Shown: in pieces, positions 1 through 9,611 of the stretch
How the letters are laid out: each line of letters starts with the position of its first letter
Numbering within the stretch: the first letter of the stretch is position 1
Assembly: GCA_012512325.1 (NCBI GenBank)
Contig: JAAZEL010000053.1
Location: 1 to 49,266 of the forward strand
Origin: Candidatus Fermentithermobacillaceae bacterium
GTDB taxonomy: Bacteria > Bacillota > Sulfobacillia > Fermentithermobacillales > Fermentithermobacillaceae
Direction: 5' to 3'
Length of the DNA stretch: 49,266 nucleotides
The notes under the pieces: generated by a model
Database searches by the model: none
The model's input: the letters and a program-made list of their open reading frames with translations, nothing else
What the model was told of the DNA's origin: nothing
Made by a program: the position numbers and the translations under genes

Positions 1-179
1 CGTTTAGGCTTGCCGAGCTTGTAGGCAGTTTTGGAAACCAGGAGCCGTTCCCCGTCCATGAGAGTAGGTTCCATGGAGGGGCCGTGAACCACGAAGGTCT
101 CGACTATCAGGCCCCTTACCACCAACGCAATCAGAAACGCGACGACAATCACTTCAATGATGTCTTTGATCGTTTCCAT
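1..179 (-). CDS. lepB: Signal peptidase I, N-terminal part (runs off the window edge)
   Basis: Reverse-strand translation [59 protein letters not shown]-terminal TM followed by the SMEPTL catalytic serine motif; ATG overlaps the rplS stop (TGATG). Confidence 0.93.
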   Translation of the reverse strand, partial: METIKDIIEVIVVAFLIALVVRGLIVETFVVHGPSMEPTLMDGERLLVSKTAYKLGKPK

Positions 180-523
180 CATCTTCTCTTTTCAGGAATC
201 CTCGCTGACTTTCCTGACAATCCTCTCAGGTAGAAGAGTTTGGCCCGTCTTACCCTGCCCCTGCGGAGCACCTGGATCTTCTCGATCCTGGGTGAGTGCA
301 CCGGAAAGGTTCTTTCAACACCTATCCCGTAAGAAATCCGCCTTACCGTGAATGTCTCACGAATTCCGGCGTTTTGGCGCCTAATCACAACGCCGTCAAA
401 GGGCTGGACCCTTTCCCGTCCGCCTTCCACTACCTTGAAGAACACTCTAACGGTATCGCCCGGCCCGAAATCAGGCAGATCTTTTCTCATTTGGGCCTGT
501 TCAATTTGTCTTATGATGTCCAC
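179..523 (-). CDS. rplS: 50S ribosomal protein L19
   Basis: [67 protein letters not shown] is typical L19; likely GTG start at 523 after GAGGTGA. Confidence 0.95.
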   Translation of the reverse strand: MDIIRQIEQAQMRKDLPDFGPGDTVRVFFKVVEGGRERVQPFDGVVIRRQNAGIRETFTVRRISYGIGVERTFPVHSPRIEKIQVLRRGRVRRAKLFYLRGLSGKSARIPEKRR

Positions 524-1274
524 AGTTATCACCTCTAGCCTCGCTGGCCTTTTCTTCGTCAATTACTTGCTCTAAGAGACACCGGTCCTCAAAGGTAAGG
601 CATGCCGTTTCCAGCAAGTCCGGTCGTCTCTTCAAAGTGCGTCTGATAGCCTCCTTACGCCGCCACCTGCTGATGTCCTCATGCCTGCCGGCGAGCAGTA
701 TTTCCGGGACTTTCATACCCCGGAACTCCGCAGGCCTTGTGTACTGGGGTCCCTCAAGCAGCCCGTCTGAAAAGGAATCCTGCAAAGCAGACTCCTTATC
801 TCCCAGCACCCCCGGGACGAACCGGATTGACGCATCGAGCACAACCATAGCCGCTAATTCCCCGCCGGTCAAGACATAATCCCCGACAGAAACCTCCATG
901 TGGGCCAGACAGCGTATCCGCTCATCGAAACCTTCATAGTGCCCTGCTATCAGCACCAGGTCCGGTTTTTGGGCCAATTGTCTGGCCAGGCCGGCACTGA
1001 AGCGCCGCCCCTGGGGGGTGAGAAGCACCACAAACGGCTCTCTCCCCAACTCCTGCTTAATCCAATCGACCGCCTCGTACACCGGCTCAGGCTTCAGCAC
1101 CATCCCCGGCCCTCCGCCATAGGGATAGTCGTCTACGGTTTTGTGGGCGTCTTTCGCAAAACCCCTGATATCAACCGTCCTGATACGAACAAGGTCCTGC
1201 TCCTGAGCCCGCTTTATGATGCTCGTGTTAAACACAGGCGGGAACATACCGGGAAACAAGGTGAGTATGTACAC
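501..1274 (-). CDS. trmD: tRNA (guanine-N1)-methyltransferase
   Basis: Motifs [10 protein letters not shown] and [16 protein letters not shown]; adjacent to rplS; GTG start after GGGGAGG. Confidence 0.95.
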   Translation of the reverse strand: MYILTLFPGMFPPVFNTSIIKRAQEQDLVRIRTVDIRGFAKDAHKTVDDYPYGGGPGMVLKPEPVYEAVDWIKQELGREPFVVLLTPQGRRFSAGLARQLAQKPDLVLIAGHYEGFDERIRCLAHMEVSVGDYVLTGGELAAMVVLDASIRFVPGVLGDKESALQDSFSDGLLEGPQYTRPAEFRGMKVPEILLAGRHEDISRWRRKEAIRRTLKRRPDLLETACLTFEDRCLLEQVIDEEKASEARGDNCGHHKTN

Positions 1275-1380
1275 GTCCAGCTCTCAGCCCTCCCCGGCCC
1301 CGCGCAGGCTCGCATCTGTTGCCTGCCTGCCCAGGGTTTCCGCTCCTACCTGGAAATCAGCAAACGGGTACAACAACGCC

Positions 1381-1638
1381 TTACAACCTCAGGCCAGGTT
1401 GCTCCAGGATTTCAACAGTGGCCCTCTTGCCTTCCTTGGCTGCAGCCGCCTGGACCAAAGCCCTTACCGCATGGATGACCCGGCCCTTCTTGCCGATCAC
1501 CTTGCCCATATCCTCAGGAGCAACTCTCAGTTCGAAGACCACTGCCCTTTCGCCTTCCACCTCGTTCACTTCAACCTGTTCAGGGTTATCCACAATGGAC
1601 TTAGCGATAAAGGTCACTAGCTCTCTCAACATACGCAC
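1381..1638 (-). CDS. khpA: KH-domain RNA-binding protein KhpA (YlqC)
   Basis: 85 aa with KH motif GKVIGKKGRVIHAVRALVQAAA; located downstream of rpsP. Confidence 0.9.
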   Translation of the reverse strand: MRMLRELVTFIAKSIVDNPEQVEVNEVEGERAVVFELRVAPEDMGKVIGKKGRVIHAVRALVQAAAAKEGKRATVEILEQPGLRL

Positions 1639-1649
1639 CCTCCTCGAAA

Positions 1650-1943
1650 CTAGTTATTCCCCTGACTCTTTCCCCGTGCACTCCGGGCCTCCTGCCATTT
1701 TTCAAGCACTCCGGCCCGCCTGAGTATGGTCCTGACTGTAGGTGTAGGGATGGCCCCCTTGTCCAACCATGATATGGCCCTTTCCTCATGGACCTTGAAG
1801 GTTACCGGGTCAGTAGTGGGGTCGTAGAACCCGATTTCATCGATTGAGCGTCCGTCACGCTGAGTCCTTGCATCGGCCACTACTATCCTGTAAGCCGGCC
1901 TCTTCTTCGCTCCCATCCTCTTGAGTCTGATTTTTACCGCCAA
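1650..1943 (-). CDS. rpsP: 30S ribosomal protein S16
   Basis: [46 protein letters not shown]. Confidence 0.97.
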   Translation of the reverse strand: MAVKIRLKRMGAKKRPAYRIVVADARTQRDGRSIDEIGFYDPTTDPVTFKVHEERAISWLDKGAIPTPTVRTILRRAGVLEKWQEARSARGKSQGNN

Positions 1944-1984
1944 GCTATCCTGTCTCCTTTCCTTTTATTGGAATGGCATACCTT

Positions 1985-3307
1985 CTAGAAAAACCGAAGC
2001 CTGCCAAATCTCTTGTCAGGGCCGCTCATCTGGAAAAGCATCTTCCTTGCCTGGTAGAACTGCTTAAGAAGGCGGTTGACGTCCTGGACCGTAGTACCGC
2101 TCCCCCTGGCAATCCGACGCCTTCTCGAACCGCTGATTATATCAGGGTTTTGCCTTTCCTCGGGTGTCATGGAATTGATAATCGCCTCAACCCGCGCCAG
2201 TTCCTTCGGGTCAACATCGAGGTCCACCTGCGCCCTGGCGAACCCCGGGATCATCCGCAAGAGATCACCGAAGGAACCCATCTTCTTGACCTCTTTCATC
2301 TGTTCCATGAAATCCTCCAGGGTGAACTGCTTGCGCCTGAGTTTCTCCTCCATTTCGGCGGCCTTCTCTTGATCGAAAGCAGCCTCGGCCTTTTCAATGA
2401 GGGTAAGCACATCACCCATTCCCAGGATTCTGGATGCCATCCGGTCCGGATGAAACACTTGGAAGTCGTCAAGCTTCTCGCCCAAGGACGCAAACTTGAT
2501 GGGTTTGCCGGTAACCTTTGCAATAGAAAGCGCCGCCCCTCCCCTTGCATCAGAATCCAGTTTGGTGAGGATCACGCCTGTGATGTCCACAACCCGGTCA
2601 AATTCCTGGGCAACCTGGCACGCTTCCTGGCCTGTCATGGCATCAACCACCAGCAAACGCTCCCGGGGGGAGCTTGCCTGGTTGATCCTCTGGGCCTCAT
2701 CCATCATTTCATCATCTATTTGAAGCCGGCCCGCAGTGTCCAGGATCACCACATTACAAGCTGACTCGATTGCCTTTTCAACACCCTTCTTGGCAATCAC
2801 TTCAGGTGAAACCTTGTCGCTCAAGGTGAAGAAGGACACCCCCGCCATCTCCGCCACGACCTCAAGCTGCTTCTGTGCGGCCGGCCTGTATACGTCACAT
2901 GACACCAGCAGCACTTTCCGGCCGCCTTTCTTGAGCTGCAGCGCAAGTTTGCCGGCAGCCGTGGTCTTACCCGAGCCCTGCAATCCGTACAAAGCGATGA
3001 CTGCAGGCGGAGGCCCCGAAATATCCAGGGGGTGAGTCTTGCCGCCCAAGAGGCTGATAAGCTCCTGGTGGACGATTTTGACGACCTGCTGTGCCGGAGT
3101 GAGGCTCTCCATTACCTCTGCATCCAAGCATCTTGCCCGTACGTTGCCGATGAACTCTTTGACCACTTTGAAGTTGACATCTGCTTCCAGGAGGGCAAGG
3201 CGGACTTCTCTCAACCCTTCGCTGATGTCTTTTTCAGATAGTTTCCCTCTGCCCCTAAGCTTCTTGAATGTGTCGGCCAGCCGCGAAGCCAAACCCTCAA
3301 ACGCCAT
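1985..3307 (-). CDS. ffh: Signal recognition particle protein Ffh
   Basis: MAFEGLASRLADTFKKLRGRGKLSEKDISEGLREVRLALLEADV; G-domain GLQGSGKTTAAGKLA, VDAMTGQ, TKLDSDARGGAALS. The supplied ORF is overextended at its N-terminus. Confidence 0.96.
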   Translation of the reverse strand: MAFEGLASRLADTFKKLRGRGKLSEKDISEGLREVRLALLEADVNFKVVKEFIGNVRARCLDAEVMESLTPAQQVVKIVHQELISLLGGKTHPLDISGPPPAVIALYGLQGSGKTTAAGKLALQLKKGGRKVLLVSCDVYRPAAQKQLEVVAEMAGVSFFTLSDKVSPEVIAKKGVEKAIESACNVVILDTAGRLQIDDEMMDEAQRINQASSPRERLLVVDAMTGQEACQVAQEFDRVVDITGVILTKLDSDARGGAALSIAKVTGKPIKFASLGEKLDDFQVFHPDRMASRILGMGDVLTLIEKAEAAFDQEKAAEMEEKLRRKQFTLEDFMEQMKEVKKMGSFGDLLRMIPGFARAQVDLDVDPKELARVEAIINSMTPEERQNPDIISGSRRRRIARGSGTTVQDVNRLLKQFYQARKMLFQMSGPDKRFGRLRFF

Positions 3308-3671
3308 CTTCCTTGTCACCCCCTGACCGCGCAGCTCTAAGCACCTTAACGATACGCTTTTGCATGTCCTCCCAATTGTGCCGGTCCATGTTCTCCGCGA
3401 GCTCCAAGGCGTGCTCAATCCGGGCCAATTGCTTCTTGAGGCCAAGTTTGTCTTCGTAGGAGTACAGCGCCCGCACACAACGCCTTACCGCATCATCGCA
3501 CCCTTGCCTGGAGATGCCCAGCCTCTGAGCTATCTCAGACAGGGAAAGATCCTCGTCAAACTTAAGGTAAGCTACCTGCCTCTGCCTCGGTGGAAGCAGG
3601 GCTTCGTATATGTCCCGGAGCATTATGATCTCGTGAATACGCTCAGGCGACTCATAATTGGTCTTCTTCAT
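3297..3671 (-). CDS. ylxM: YlxM-family DNA-binding protein (SRP-associated sigma70-r4-like HTH)
   Basis: LLPPRQRQVAYLKFDEDLSLSEIAQRLGISRQGCDDAVRRC; sits between ftsY and ffh. Confidence 0.9.
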   Translation of the reverse strand: MKKTNYESPERIHEIIMLRDIYEALLPPRQRQVAYLKFDEDLSLSEIAQRLGISRQGCDDAVRRCVRALYSYEDKLGLKKQLARIEHALELAENMDRHNWEDMQKRIVKVLRAARSGGDKEDGV

Positions 3672-3764
3672 GCCCTCACTGTCCGTTCTCCCTGTCTTGG
3701 TCAACACCTTTACACACGGATCGATTCTATACCAGGTGAGCTCCAGGGGTCAATATCCGGCAGG

Positions 3765-4691
3765 TCAATATCCGGAGTCGTCAAAACCGAACAAACTGTA
3801 GGCAAAACCGCGGGCATCGAAATCCCTCAGGTCGGAAGCTTGCTCACCCACACCCACAAGCTTCACCGGGATACCCAATTCGCCGGCTATGGCGACGGCT
3901 ATCCCTCCTTTGGACGAGCCGTCCAACTTTGTGATGCACAACCCGGTTATGGGAACTGCCTCGGCAAACACTCTTGCCTGAATCAACCCGTTTTGGCCGG
4001 TGGTACCGTCTATCACAAGCAGGACCTCGTGGGGCGCACCGGGGATTTCACGGGATATGACCCTTATTATCTTCTTGAGCTCTTCCATGAGGTTTTTCTT
4101 GGTATGAAGCCTGCCCGCAGTGTCCACCAACAAGAGGTCGGCCTTCCGGGCGATTGCCGCCCTTGCGGCGTCAAAAGCCACGGCTCCCGGGTCAGACCCA
4201 TGGCTGTGTCTGACCAGATCGGCACCTGTGCGCCTTGCCCAAACGTCCAGCTGATCCCCCGCCGCAGCCCTGAATGTGTCTGCCGCAGCAAGTATTACCT
4301 TCTTGTTTTGGCTGGTGTATCTATGGGCCAGTTTGGCAATGGTGGTGGTCTTGCCCGAACCGTTCACGCCGACCATGGCATACACCGTGGGCCCTTGGTC
4401 CGCAACCTGCAGAGGAGCATCCACTGTGGCGAAGATCTCAGCCACTTTTTCAGCCATGGCGCGATAGAGATCTTCCACCCTTTCAAAGGACTTGCCGCGG
4501 CTTTCTTCCCTGAGGCTGTCTATCAAGGCCGTGGTTGCCTCAACACCTACATCGGCCTGTATCAGCACCGCTTCCAACTCATCGAGAAATTCGTCGGTAA
4601 GAGCCCCCGGCTGGAAAATGCTTTGGATCTTGCTCCTGATGTTAGCAGATGTCTTGGCCAAACCTTGCTTGAGTTTTTGAAACAGGCTCAT
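3765..4691 (-). CDS. ftsY: Signal recognition particle receptor FtsY
   Basis: MSLFQKLKQGLAKTSANIRSKI; GVNGSGKTTTIAKLA, DTAGRLHTKKNLMEELKK, TKLDGSSKGGIA. Confidence 0.95.
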   Translation of the reverse strand: MSLFQKLKQGLAKTSANIRSKIQSIFQPGALTDEFLDELEAVLIQADVGVEATTALIDSLREESRGKSFERVEDLYRAMAEKVAEIFATVDAPLQVADQGPTVYAMVGVNGSGKTTTIAKLAHRYTSQNKKVILAAADTFRAAAGDQLDVWARRTGADLVRHSHGSDPGAVAFDAARAAIARKADLLLVDTAGRLHTKKNLMEELKKIIRVISREIPGAPHEVLLVIDGTTGQNGLIQARVFAEAVPITGLCITKLDGSSKGGIAVAIAGELGIPVKLVGVGEQASDLRDFDARGFAYSLFGFDDSGY

Positions 4692-4719
4692 CACAGATCT
4701 CTCCCTTCCCGGGTCTGGG

Positions 4720-7700
4720 TCAGCGATTTTCCAGACGCATGCTGAATACCTTGGACACCCCGGGCTCTTCCATGGTAATCCCATATATTATATCTGCAAC
4801 TTCCATAGTAGCCTCCTGGTGGGTAATTACAATGAACTGGGTCTGCTCTGAGTATCTTTTCAGAAACTGGGCAAACCGCGCCACATTAGCTTCGTCCAAG
4901 GACGAGTCAACTTCGTCCAAGACTATCACCGGCGAAGGCTTTGCTGAAAGGACGGCAAATATGAGGGCTATCCCGCAAAGGGATCTTTCCCCTCCTGACA
5001 GCAGGTTGAACTGCTTATGCCTCCTCCCCGGAGGCTCTGCAAACACTTCAACTCCCATAGTGCCTTCCACCAGGCTGAGTTTGCCCCGTCCTCCTCCGAA
5101 AAGCTCCTTGAAAATCACCTGGAAGTTCTCGTCGACTCTCTCGAAGGTCTCTATGAAACGCTTACGGATTTCCCGCCTGATGAGTTCACCCGCGCGGTTG
5201 AGCTCTTCTATGGCGTCTTCAACGTCTTTCATCTCACTGCGGATGTTGTCTATGCGTTGCGATAGTTCCTTGAAATCCTGTTCCGCTTTCAGGTTAACCG
5301 TACCCAGGATCTTGATGGACATTTCTATGCTCTCTATCCGGCTCAGGGCTTCCTCCCGGGCTATCCTTGGATGCTCGCAAGCGCCGGGATCCTCAATGCC
5401 GCACTTAGAGACGATTAGTTTCCTGGTATCTGAAAGCGCCGCCTCCAGGGATTCAAGCTCAAGCCGGCTGTCATCTATCCTGGATTTCAAGGATGCTTGC
5501 TCCAGTTTCAGCGACTCAATCCTGGCCGAAGACTGTTCCAGGAATTGCCTCAAGGAATCCGCCTCTGATGAAAGCCCGGACACCTGCGCGTTCAAGTCTC
5601 CCATCCGTCCTTCCAGGGATGCTATTGACTCCTCCAGGAATGATTGCTCTGAAACCAGCTCTTCCCTCAGCACCTCCAGCCTGGCCAGTTCCTTGGATTC
5701 TTCCTCAAGGTTCTTCCTTGTAGAGGCGGTTTCTCCCCTTATGTTCTCCAATTGGCTCATGAGAGAGCCCAGTCTCTGCTCCAATTCCTGCCTCTCGCGG
5801 CTCAAGGCTGCGATTTGTTCTGAATATCGTTGGTCTACATTGAGCCCGCTCTTGATCAGGCTCTCAAACTGTCTGAGTTCGGCTTCCTGCTCCGCCAATA
5901 TGCCGGAAACATGTTGTTCGGTAGCTGAAACCTCCTGGATCTGGGCGAGCAGCTCTTGTTCTGCAGACTTAAGGAGTTCTACCTGCTGTTGGTTGATGCT
6001 TATCTCTTCTTTGGCCTTCTCGAGGCCCTGCTCAAGTTGGGACGCCTTCTCAGCCAATCTGGCCACCGAAGTCATGGTCAACAAGACTTCTTCCCTGGCC
6101 TTCTCAAGATCTGAAGTGAGGGCTGCCAGCTTTTTCTCCAGGGAAAGGATTTCCGAGCGGACTGCGGTTAGCTCCCCGGTCACCTTGCCTAGTTCAGAGT
6201 CCAAAGACGCCAATTCCTGCTTCCTCAGGAAAATCCATTCGTGTCTTGGGGCTTCTCCTCCGGTTATGGCTCCGCCGGGTTGTATGTTTTCCCCTCCCAA
6301 AGTAACCACCCTGGCAACCCAGCCTGACTCCCTCATGAATGCAAGGGCATGATCCATGGTATCTGAAAGCACCACCCTGCCGAACAAGTACTCGGCACAT
6401 GGTTTGAGATCGTCGGTGTATCTGACCACGGAAATCAAAGGCCTGACCCCCGGTACCCTTGACAAAGCCTGCACTGCTCTTGGGCGTAGCTTGCCTGGCC
6501 TAAGCAAGTTCAAGGGTAGCAGGGTGCAACGGCCGCTCTTGTTTTGCTTCAGGAAGTCTATCGCCGCCTTGGCCGCCTCTTCGTCTGCCACCACTATGTT
6601 CTCCGCCGCCCCTCCTACCGCCGCGGACAAGGCAGGCACATATTGGGGATCGCACGAAAAAAGCTCTGCCACGGACCCGATGATCCCTTGTAGCGCCGAC
6701 TGCTCCCTGGCGGTCAGGATGGCCCGAGGGCCATTTCCATAACCTTCAAAAGACCTCTCCATTTCCTCCAGGAGCCGTTTTCTCGTAGCTAACCTTGTCC
6801 CCTGGGCTTCCAGCCGCTTCTGCGCCGCAACTTCCTCGCCCAGACTAAGCCTTATCTTGTTAACTTGCTCCTCAAGGATCCTGTAAGTTGCCTGGCTCAA
6901 CTTATGCTTATCTGCGTTGACCTTGAGGGCTGCCCTGGTTTCCTCAAGTTCCCGCTCAGATCGGGACACCTGCTCGTTGAGGGACATCAGACGCGCGTTC
7001 ATTTCAGCAGTTTCCCGACGTTTGCCCTCAAACCGTTCTCTGAGTTCATCCTTGTCCTGTTTCAGCCGGCCCAGCCTCGCTGTGGACGATGCCATGGTTT
7101 CCCGTATCGCAATCACTTTTTCGCTCAGAGACCGCCATTGGGATTCGTACCCTTCCCTCTCCTTCTCAAGCCCGTCAAGCTCTCCGCAAACAGCCTCAAG
7201 CCTGCCTGAAATGCTGTCACGCTGCTCCGCGAGTTCGGCTTGCCTGCGGGACAAAGAATCAATTTCGGCCTGGAGTACGTTTTGCCGGACCTTCCTGGTT
7301 TCTATCTCCCGGGATACCAGGGCAAGTTTGCCCCTGGCTGAGTCCCTGCTCTTTTCCAGATCAACCAGTTTGGAGGCCACTTCTTCCCTTTCGGCGATCT
7401 TGGACTTGAGCTCATTCTCAACGGCGCAAAGCCTGCTCTTTGCAGGCTCTATCTGCCCGGCCAAGGCCCGGCCAGCGGCGACGCAATCCTCCAATTCCTT
7501 GGTGTACCTGCTGATACGCCTTGCAACGTTTTGGACTCGCCTGGTTTCCTCTTGCTCCTGATGGAGCCACATGGCCAGTTCAATGTCGTTCCTCTCCTTT
7601 ACAAGCCGGTGATACTCCCGGGCCGTCGCCCAGTCGGCCTCCAGCGCTTTCTTGCGTTCCTCAAGCTCCACAAGGAGATCCGACAGACGGACCATGTCTT

Positions 7701-8283
7701 CCCTGGCGCTTCTCAGCCTATTCTCCACTTCCCTCTCGCGCAACCTGAACCGCGACACGCCCGAGGCTTCTTCTATCCAAGCTCTCCTGTCCTCAGGCTT
7801 GCCCCCTGCCAGCTCCTGGATGGTACCCTGCCCGATTACCACATAACCTGTATGGGACAGCCCTGTCCCCAACAAGCTTTCGTATATGTCCTTCCAGCGG
7901 CACACTTTATCGTCAATCCTGTACTCACCCGCACCATCCCGGGTAAAGCGCCTCATGAGCTCATGTTCCCCTTCGTCGAGTACACCCTCGAGCAGAAGCC
8001 TCACTTCGGCCATGCCCATGGCCTTGCGCCGCTTTGTCCCCGTGAACACGATCTCCTCGAGCTTGTTGCACCTTAGCAACCTGGGATTCTGCTCTCCAAG
8101 AACCCACCTCAGGGCATCAGCAAGGTTGGATTTGCCGCAGCCGTTGGGACCTACGATAGCCGTTATCCCCGCGCCGAATACCAGCTCAGTCCGATCGCAG
8201 AATGATTTGAGCCCCTGGATCGTCATTGTTTTCAGCAAGACCGGTAGCCTCCTGACACTATTTGTGTATCCATATTTATACAA
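4720..8283 (-). CDS. smc: Chromosome segregation protein SMC
   Basis: 1187-aa ORF: Walker A GPNGCGKSNLADALRWVLGEQ, long coiled coils, hinge, signature NLLSGGERSLCGIALIFAVL, VLDEVDSSLDEANV. Exact start uncertain (possibly GTG/ATG a few codons in). Confidence 0.96.
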   Translation of the reverse strand: MYKYGYTNSVRRLPVLLKTMTIQGLKSFCDRTELVFGAGITAIVGPNGCGKSNLADALRWVLGEQNPRLLRCNKLEEIVFTGTKRRKAMGMAEVRLLLEGVLDEGEHELMRRFTRDGAGEYRIDDKVCRWKDIYESLLGTGLSHTGYVVIGQGTIQELAGGKPEDRRAWIEEASGVSRFRLREREVENRLRSAREDMVRLSDLLVELEERKKALEADWATAREYHRLVKERNDIELAMWLHQEQEETRRVQNVARRISRYTKELEDCVAAGRALAGQIEPAKSRLCAVENELKSKIAEREEVASKLVDLEKSRDSARGKLALVSREIETRKVRQNVLQAEIDSLSRRQAELAEQRDSISGRLEAVCGELDGLEKEREGYESQWRSLSEKVIAIRETMASSTARLGRLKQDKDELRERFEGKRRETAEMNARLMSLNEQVSRSERELEETRAALKVNADKHKLSQATYRILEEQVNKIRLSLGEEVAAQKRLEAQGTRLATRKRLLEEMERSFEGYGNGPRAILTAREQSALQGIIGSVAELFSCDPQYVPALSAAVGGAAENIVVADEEAAKAAIDFLKQNKSGRCTLLPLNLLRPGKLRPRAVQALSRVPGVRPLISVVRYTDDLKPCAEYLFGRVVLSDTMDHALAFMRESGWVARVVTLGGENIQPGGAITGGEAPRHEWIFLRKQELASLDSELGKVTGELTAVRSEILSLEKKLAALTSDLEKAREEVLLTMTSVARLAEKASQLEQGLEKAKEEISINQQQVELLKSAEQELLAQIQEVSATEQHVSGILAEQEAELRQFESLIKSGLNVDQRYSEQIAALSRERQELEQRLGSLMSQLENIRGETASTRKNLEEESKELARLEVLREELVSEQSFLEESIASLEGRMGDLNAQVSGLSSEADSLRQFLEQSSARIESLKLEQASLKSRIDDSRLELESLEAALSDTRKLIVSKCGIEDPGACEHPRIAREEALSRIESIEMSIKILGTVNLKAEQDFKELSQRIDNIRSEMKDVEDAIEELNRAGELIRREIRKRFIETFERVDENFQVIFKELFGGGRGKLSLVEGTMGVEVFAEPPGRRHKQFNLLSGGERSLCGIALIFAVLSAKPSPVIVLDEVDSSLDEANVARFAQFLKRYSEQTQFIVITHQEATMEVADIIYGITMEEPGVSKVFSMRLENR

Positions 8284-8924
8284 ATCATGTAAAGGATTAT
8301 CCGGTTACGGCTATAACGCTATATGATGTTCATGTTATCACATCTGCCGGGAGTGAGACCCTCTTGTCTAGGATCAACCAGATGGCCCAGCTTGTACTGG
8401 CTAACCCAACTATAACAGCTAAGGAACTTGCGCAAAAGATGGGATACGCCGAACAGAAGTCAGTCTACTACTGGCTTGAAAAGGCCGGCTATCGGGGGAT
8501 GAAAGAGTTTAAGAAATCAGTGCTGTCAGGATGTTTCCGGTTTGGGACGGTCCAGGAAACTCCTGCCGTGAAAGACTCCAGAAAACTCCCTATACCCCTT
8601 TACGCCGGTGACAAAATGAAACGGGTAGACTGCTCTGAATATCTGGGATCTCACTTGGGGCCGGAAGCCTTCGCGATACAGCTTTCAGACGAGTCACCTG
8701 GACACCCGGCAGATAAGGGGAACATCCTCATAATAGATCCAGAGGCCTGCTGCAACCAGGGTAGTATCGTGCTGGTAAGCATCAAAGGCAGGGTCCACCA
8801 AGCCAGGGTGTACTATCTGCCGGATAAGTCTCCCATTTACGTAGATTCAGGTGACCCAAGCTCACTCCTGTCGCCCGATTTCGTCATCGGTAAGGTGGTT
8901 TTTGTCATAAGACGCGCCATCTGA
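8262..8924 (+). CDS. HTH plus LexA/S24-fold (peptidase-like) transcriptional regulator, probably catalytically inactive
   Basis: N-terminal HTH (MAQLVLANPTITAKELAQKMGYAEQKSVYYWLEKAGYRG) and C-terminal S24-like fold (EAFAIQLSDESPGHPADKGNILIIDPEACCNQGSIVLVSIKGRVHQARVYY...FVIGKVVFVIRR). True start probably internal (e.g. near 8382). Confidence 0.7.
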   Translation: MCIHIYTNHVKDYPVTAITLYDVHVITSAGSETLLSRINQMAQLVLANPTITAKELAQKMGYAEQKSVYYWLEKAGYRGMKEFKKSVLSGCFRFGTVQETPAVKDSRKLPIPLYAGDKMKRVDCSEYLGSHLGPEAFAIQLSDESPGHPADKGNILIIDPEACCNQGSIVLVSIKGRVHQARVYYLPDKSPIYVDSGDPSSLLSPDFVIGKVVFVIRRAI

Positions 8925-9611
8925 GTACCCGTTGCGGACCAGCCAATTTCTTGCGGCATCCTCTTCGGCCTCCTTCTTGGAAGACCCCTTTCCGGTGGAC
9001 ACTCGGCGCCCGTCAATTACGCAGGCCACTGTATACTCAGGCATATGGTCGGGGCCTGTCACATCCACCACCACGTACTCCAGTTTGGAGCCTGGACGGC
9101 TTTGTACTATTTCTTGCAGCATGGTCTTGGGATCGATAGGCGCGGCTCTTATCTCAGTGTCCAGCAGCAATTGTTCCGTCAAGGCCCGCACCTTATCCCA
9201 CCCGTGCCTGATGAAATACGCACCGAAAAAAGCCTCAAGGGCTCCCGCCAGGGTCTTCGGGCGCTCCCGGCCTCCTGTGAGTTCTTCTCCCCGGCCCAGC
9301 TTGAGATGCCGGCCTAACCCCACTGCTTTTGCGACCGCGGCCAGGGAGGTTCCTGAAACCAAGCTGGCTCTCATCCTTGTGAGATCCCCTTCGGGAACCT
9401 GAGGATGGTTCTCGTAAAGGTGCAGGGCCACTGCCAGGGAGATTACCGCATCGCCCAGAAACTCCAGCCTCTCATTGGAAGAACCTGTATCTCCCTGCTC
9501 ATTGGACCAGGAAATATGGGTAAAAGCTTGTGCCCTGAGCTCGGGCTCAAGGGAAGCTACCGCATGGTCGAATACAGTTCTCAGTCTTTGTATTTTTTCA
9601 GTACCAGGCAA
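8862..9611 (-). CDS. rnc: Ribonuclease III
   Basis: NERLEFLGDAVISLAV catalytic motif, KTLAGALEAFFGAYF, C-terminal dsRBD. Confidence 0.95.
   Translation of the reverse strand: MPGTEKIQRLRTVFDHAVASLEPELRAQAFTHISWSNEQGDTGSSNERLEFLGDAVISLAVALHLYENHPQVPEGDLTRMRASLVSGTSLAAVAKAVGLGRHLKLGRGEELTGGRERPKTLAGALEAFFGAYFIRHGWDKVRALTEQLLLDTEIRAAPIDPKTMLQEIVQSRPGSKLEYVVVDVTGPDHMPEYTVACVIDGRRVSTGKGSSKKEAEEDAARNWLVRNGYSDGASYDKNHLTDDEIGRQE

Noticed and set aside
1275-1380. Possible rimM remnant (ALLYPFADFQVGAETLGRQATDASLRGAGEG)
   Set aside because: Short open stretch without recognisable RimM or PRC-barrel residues; treated as non-coding spacer.
3360-4745. 461-aa plus-strand ORF opposite ylxM/ftsY
   Set aside because: Mirror-frame artefact of high-GC coding sequence. 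The opposite strand encodes clear YlxM and FtsY.
4739-6352. Long plus-strand ORF (537 aa) opposite smc
   Set aside because: Antisense shadow of smc: Ser-rich low-complexity translation with no recognisable domain. The minus frame is an unambiguous SMC.
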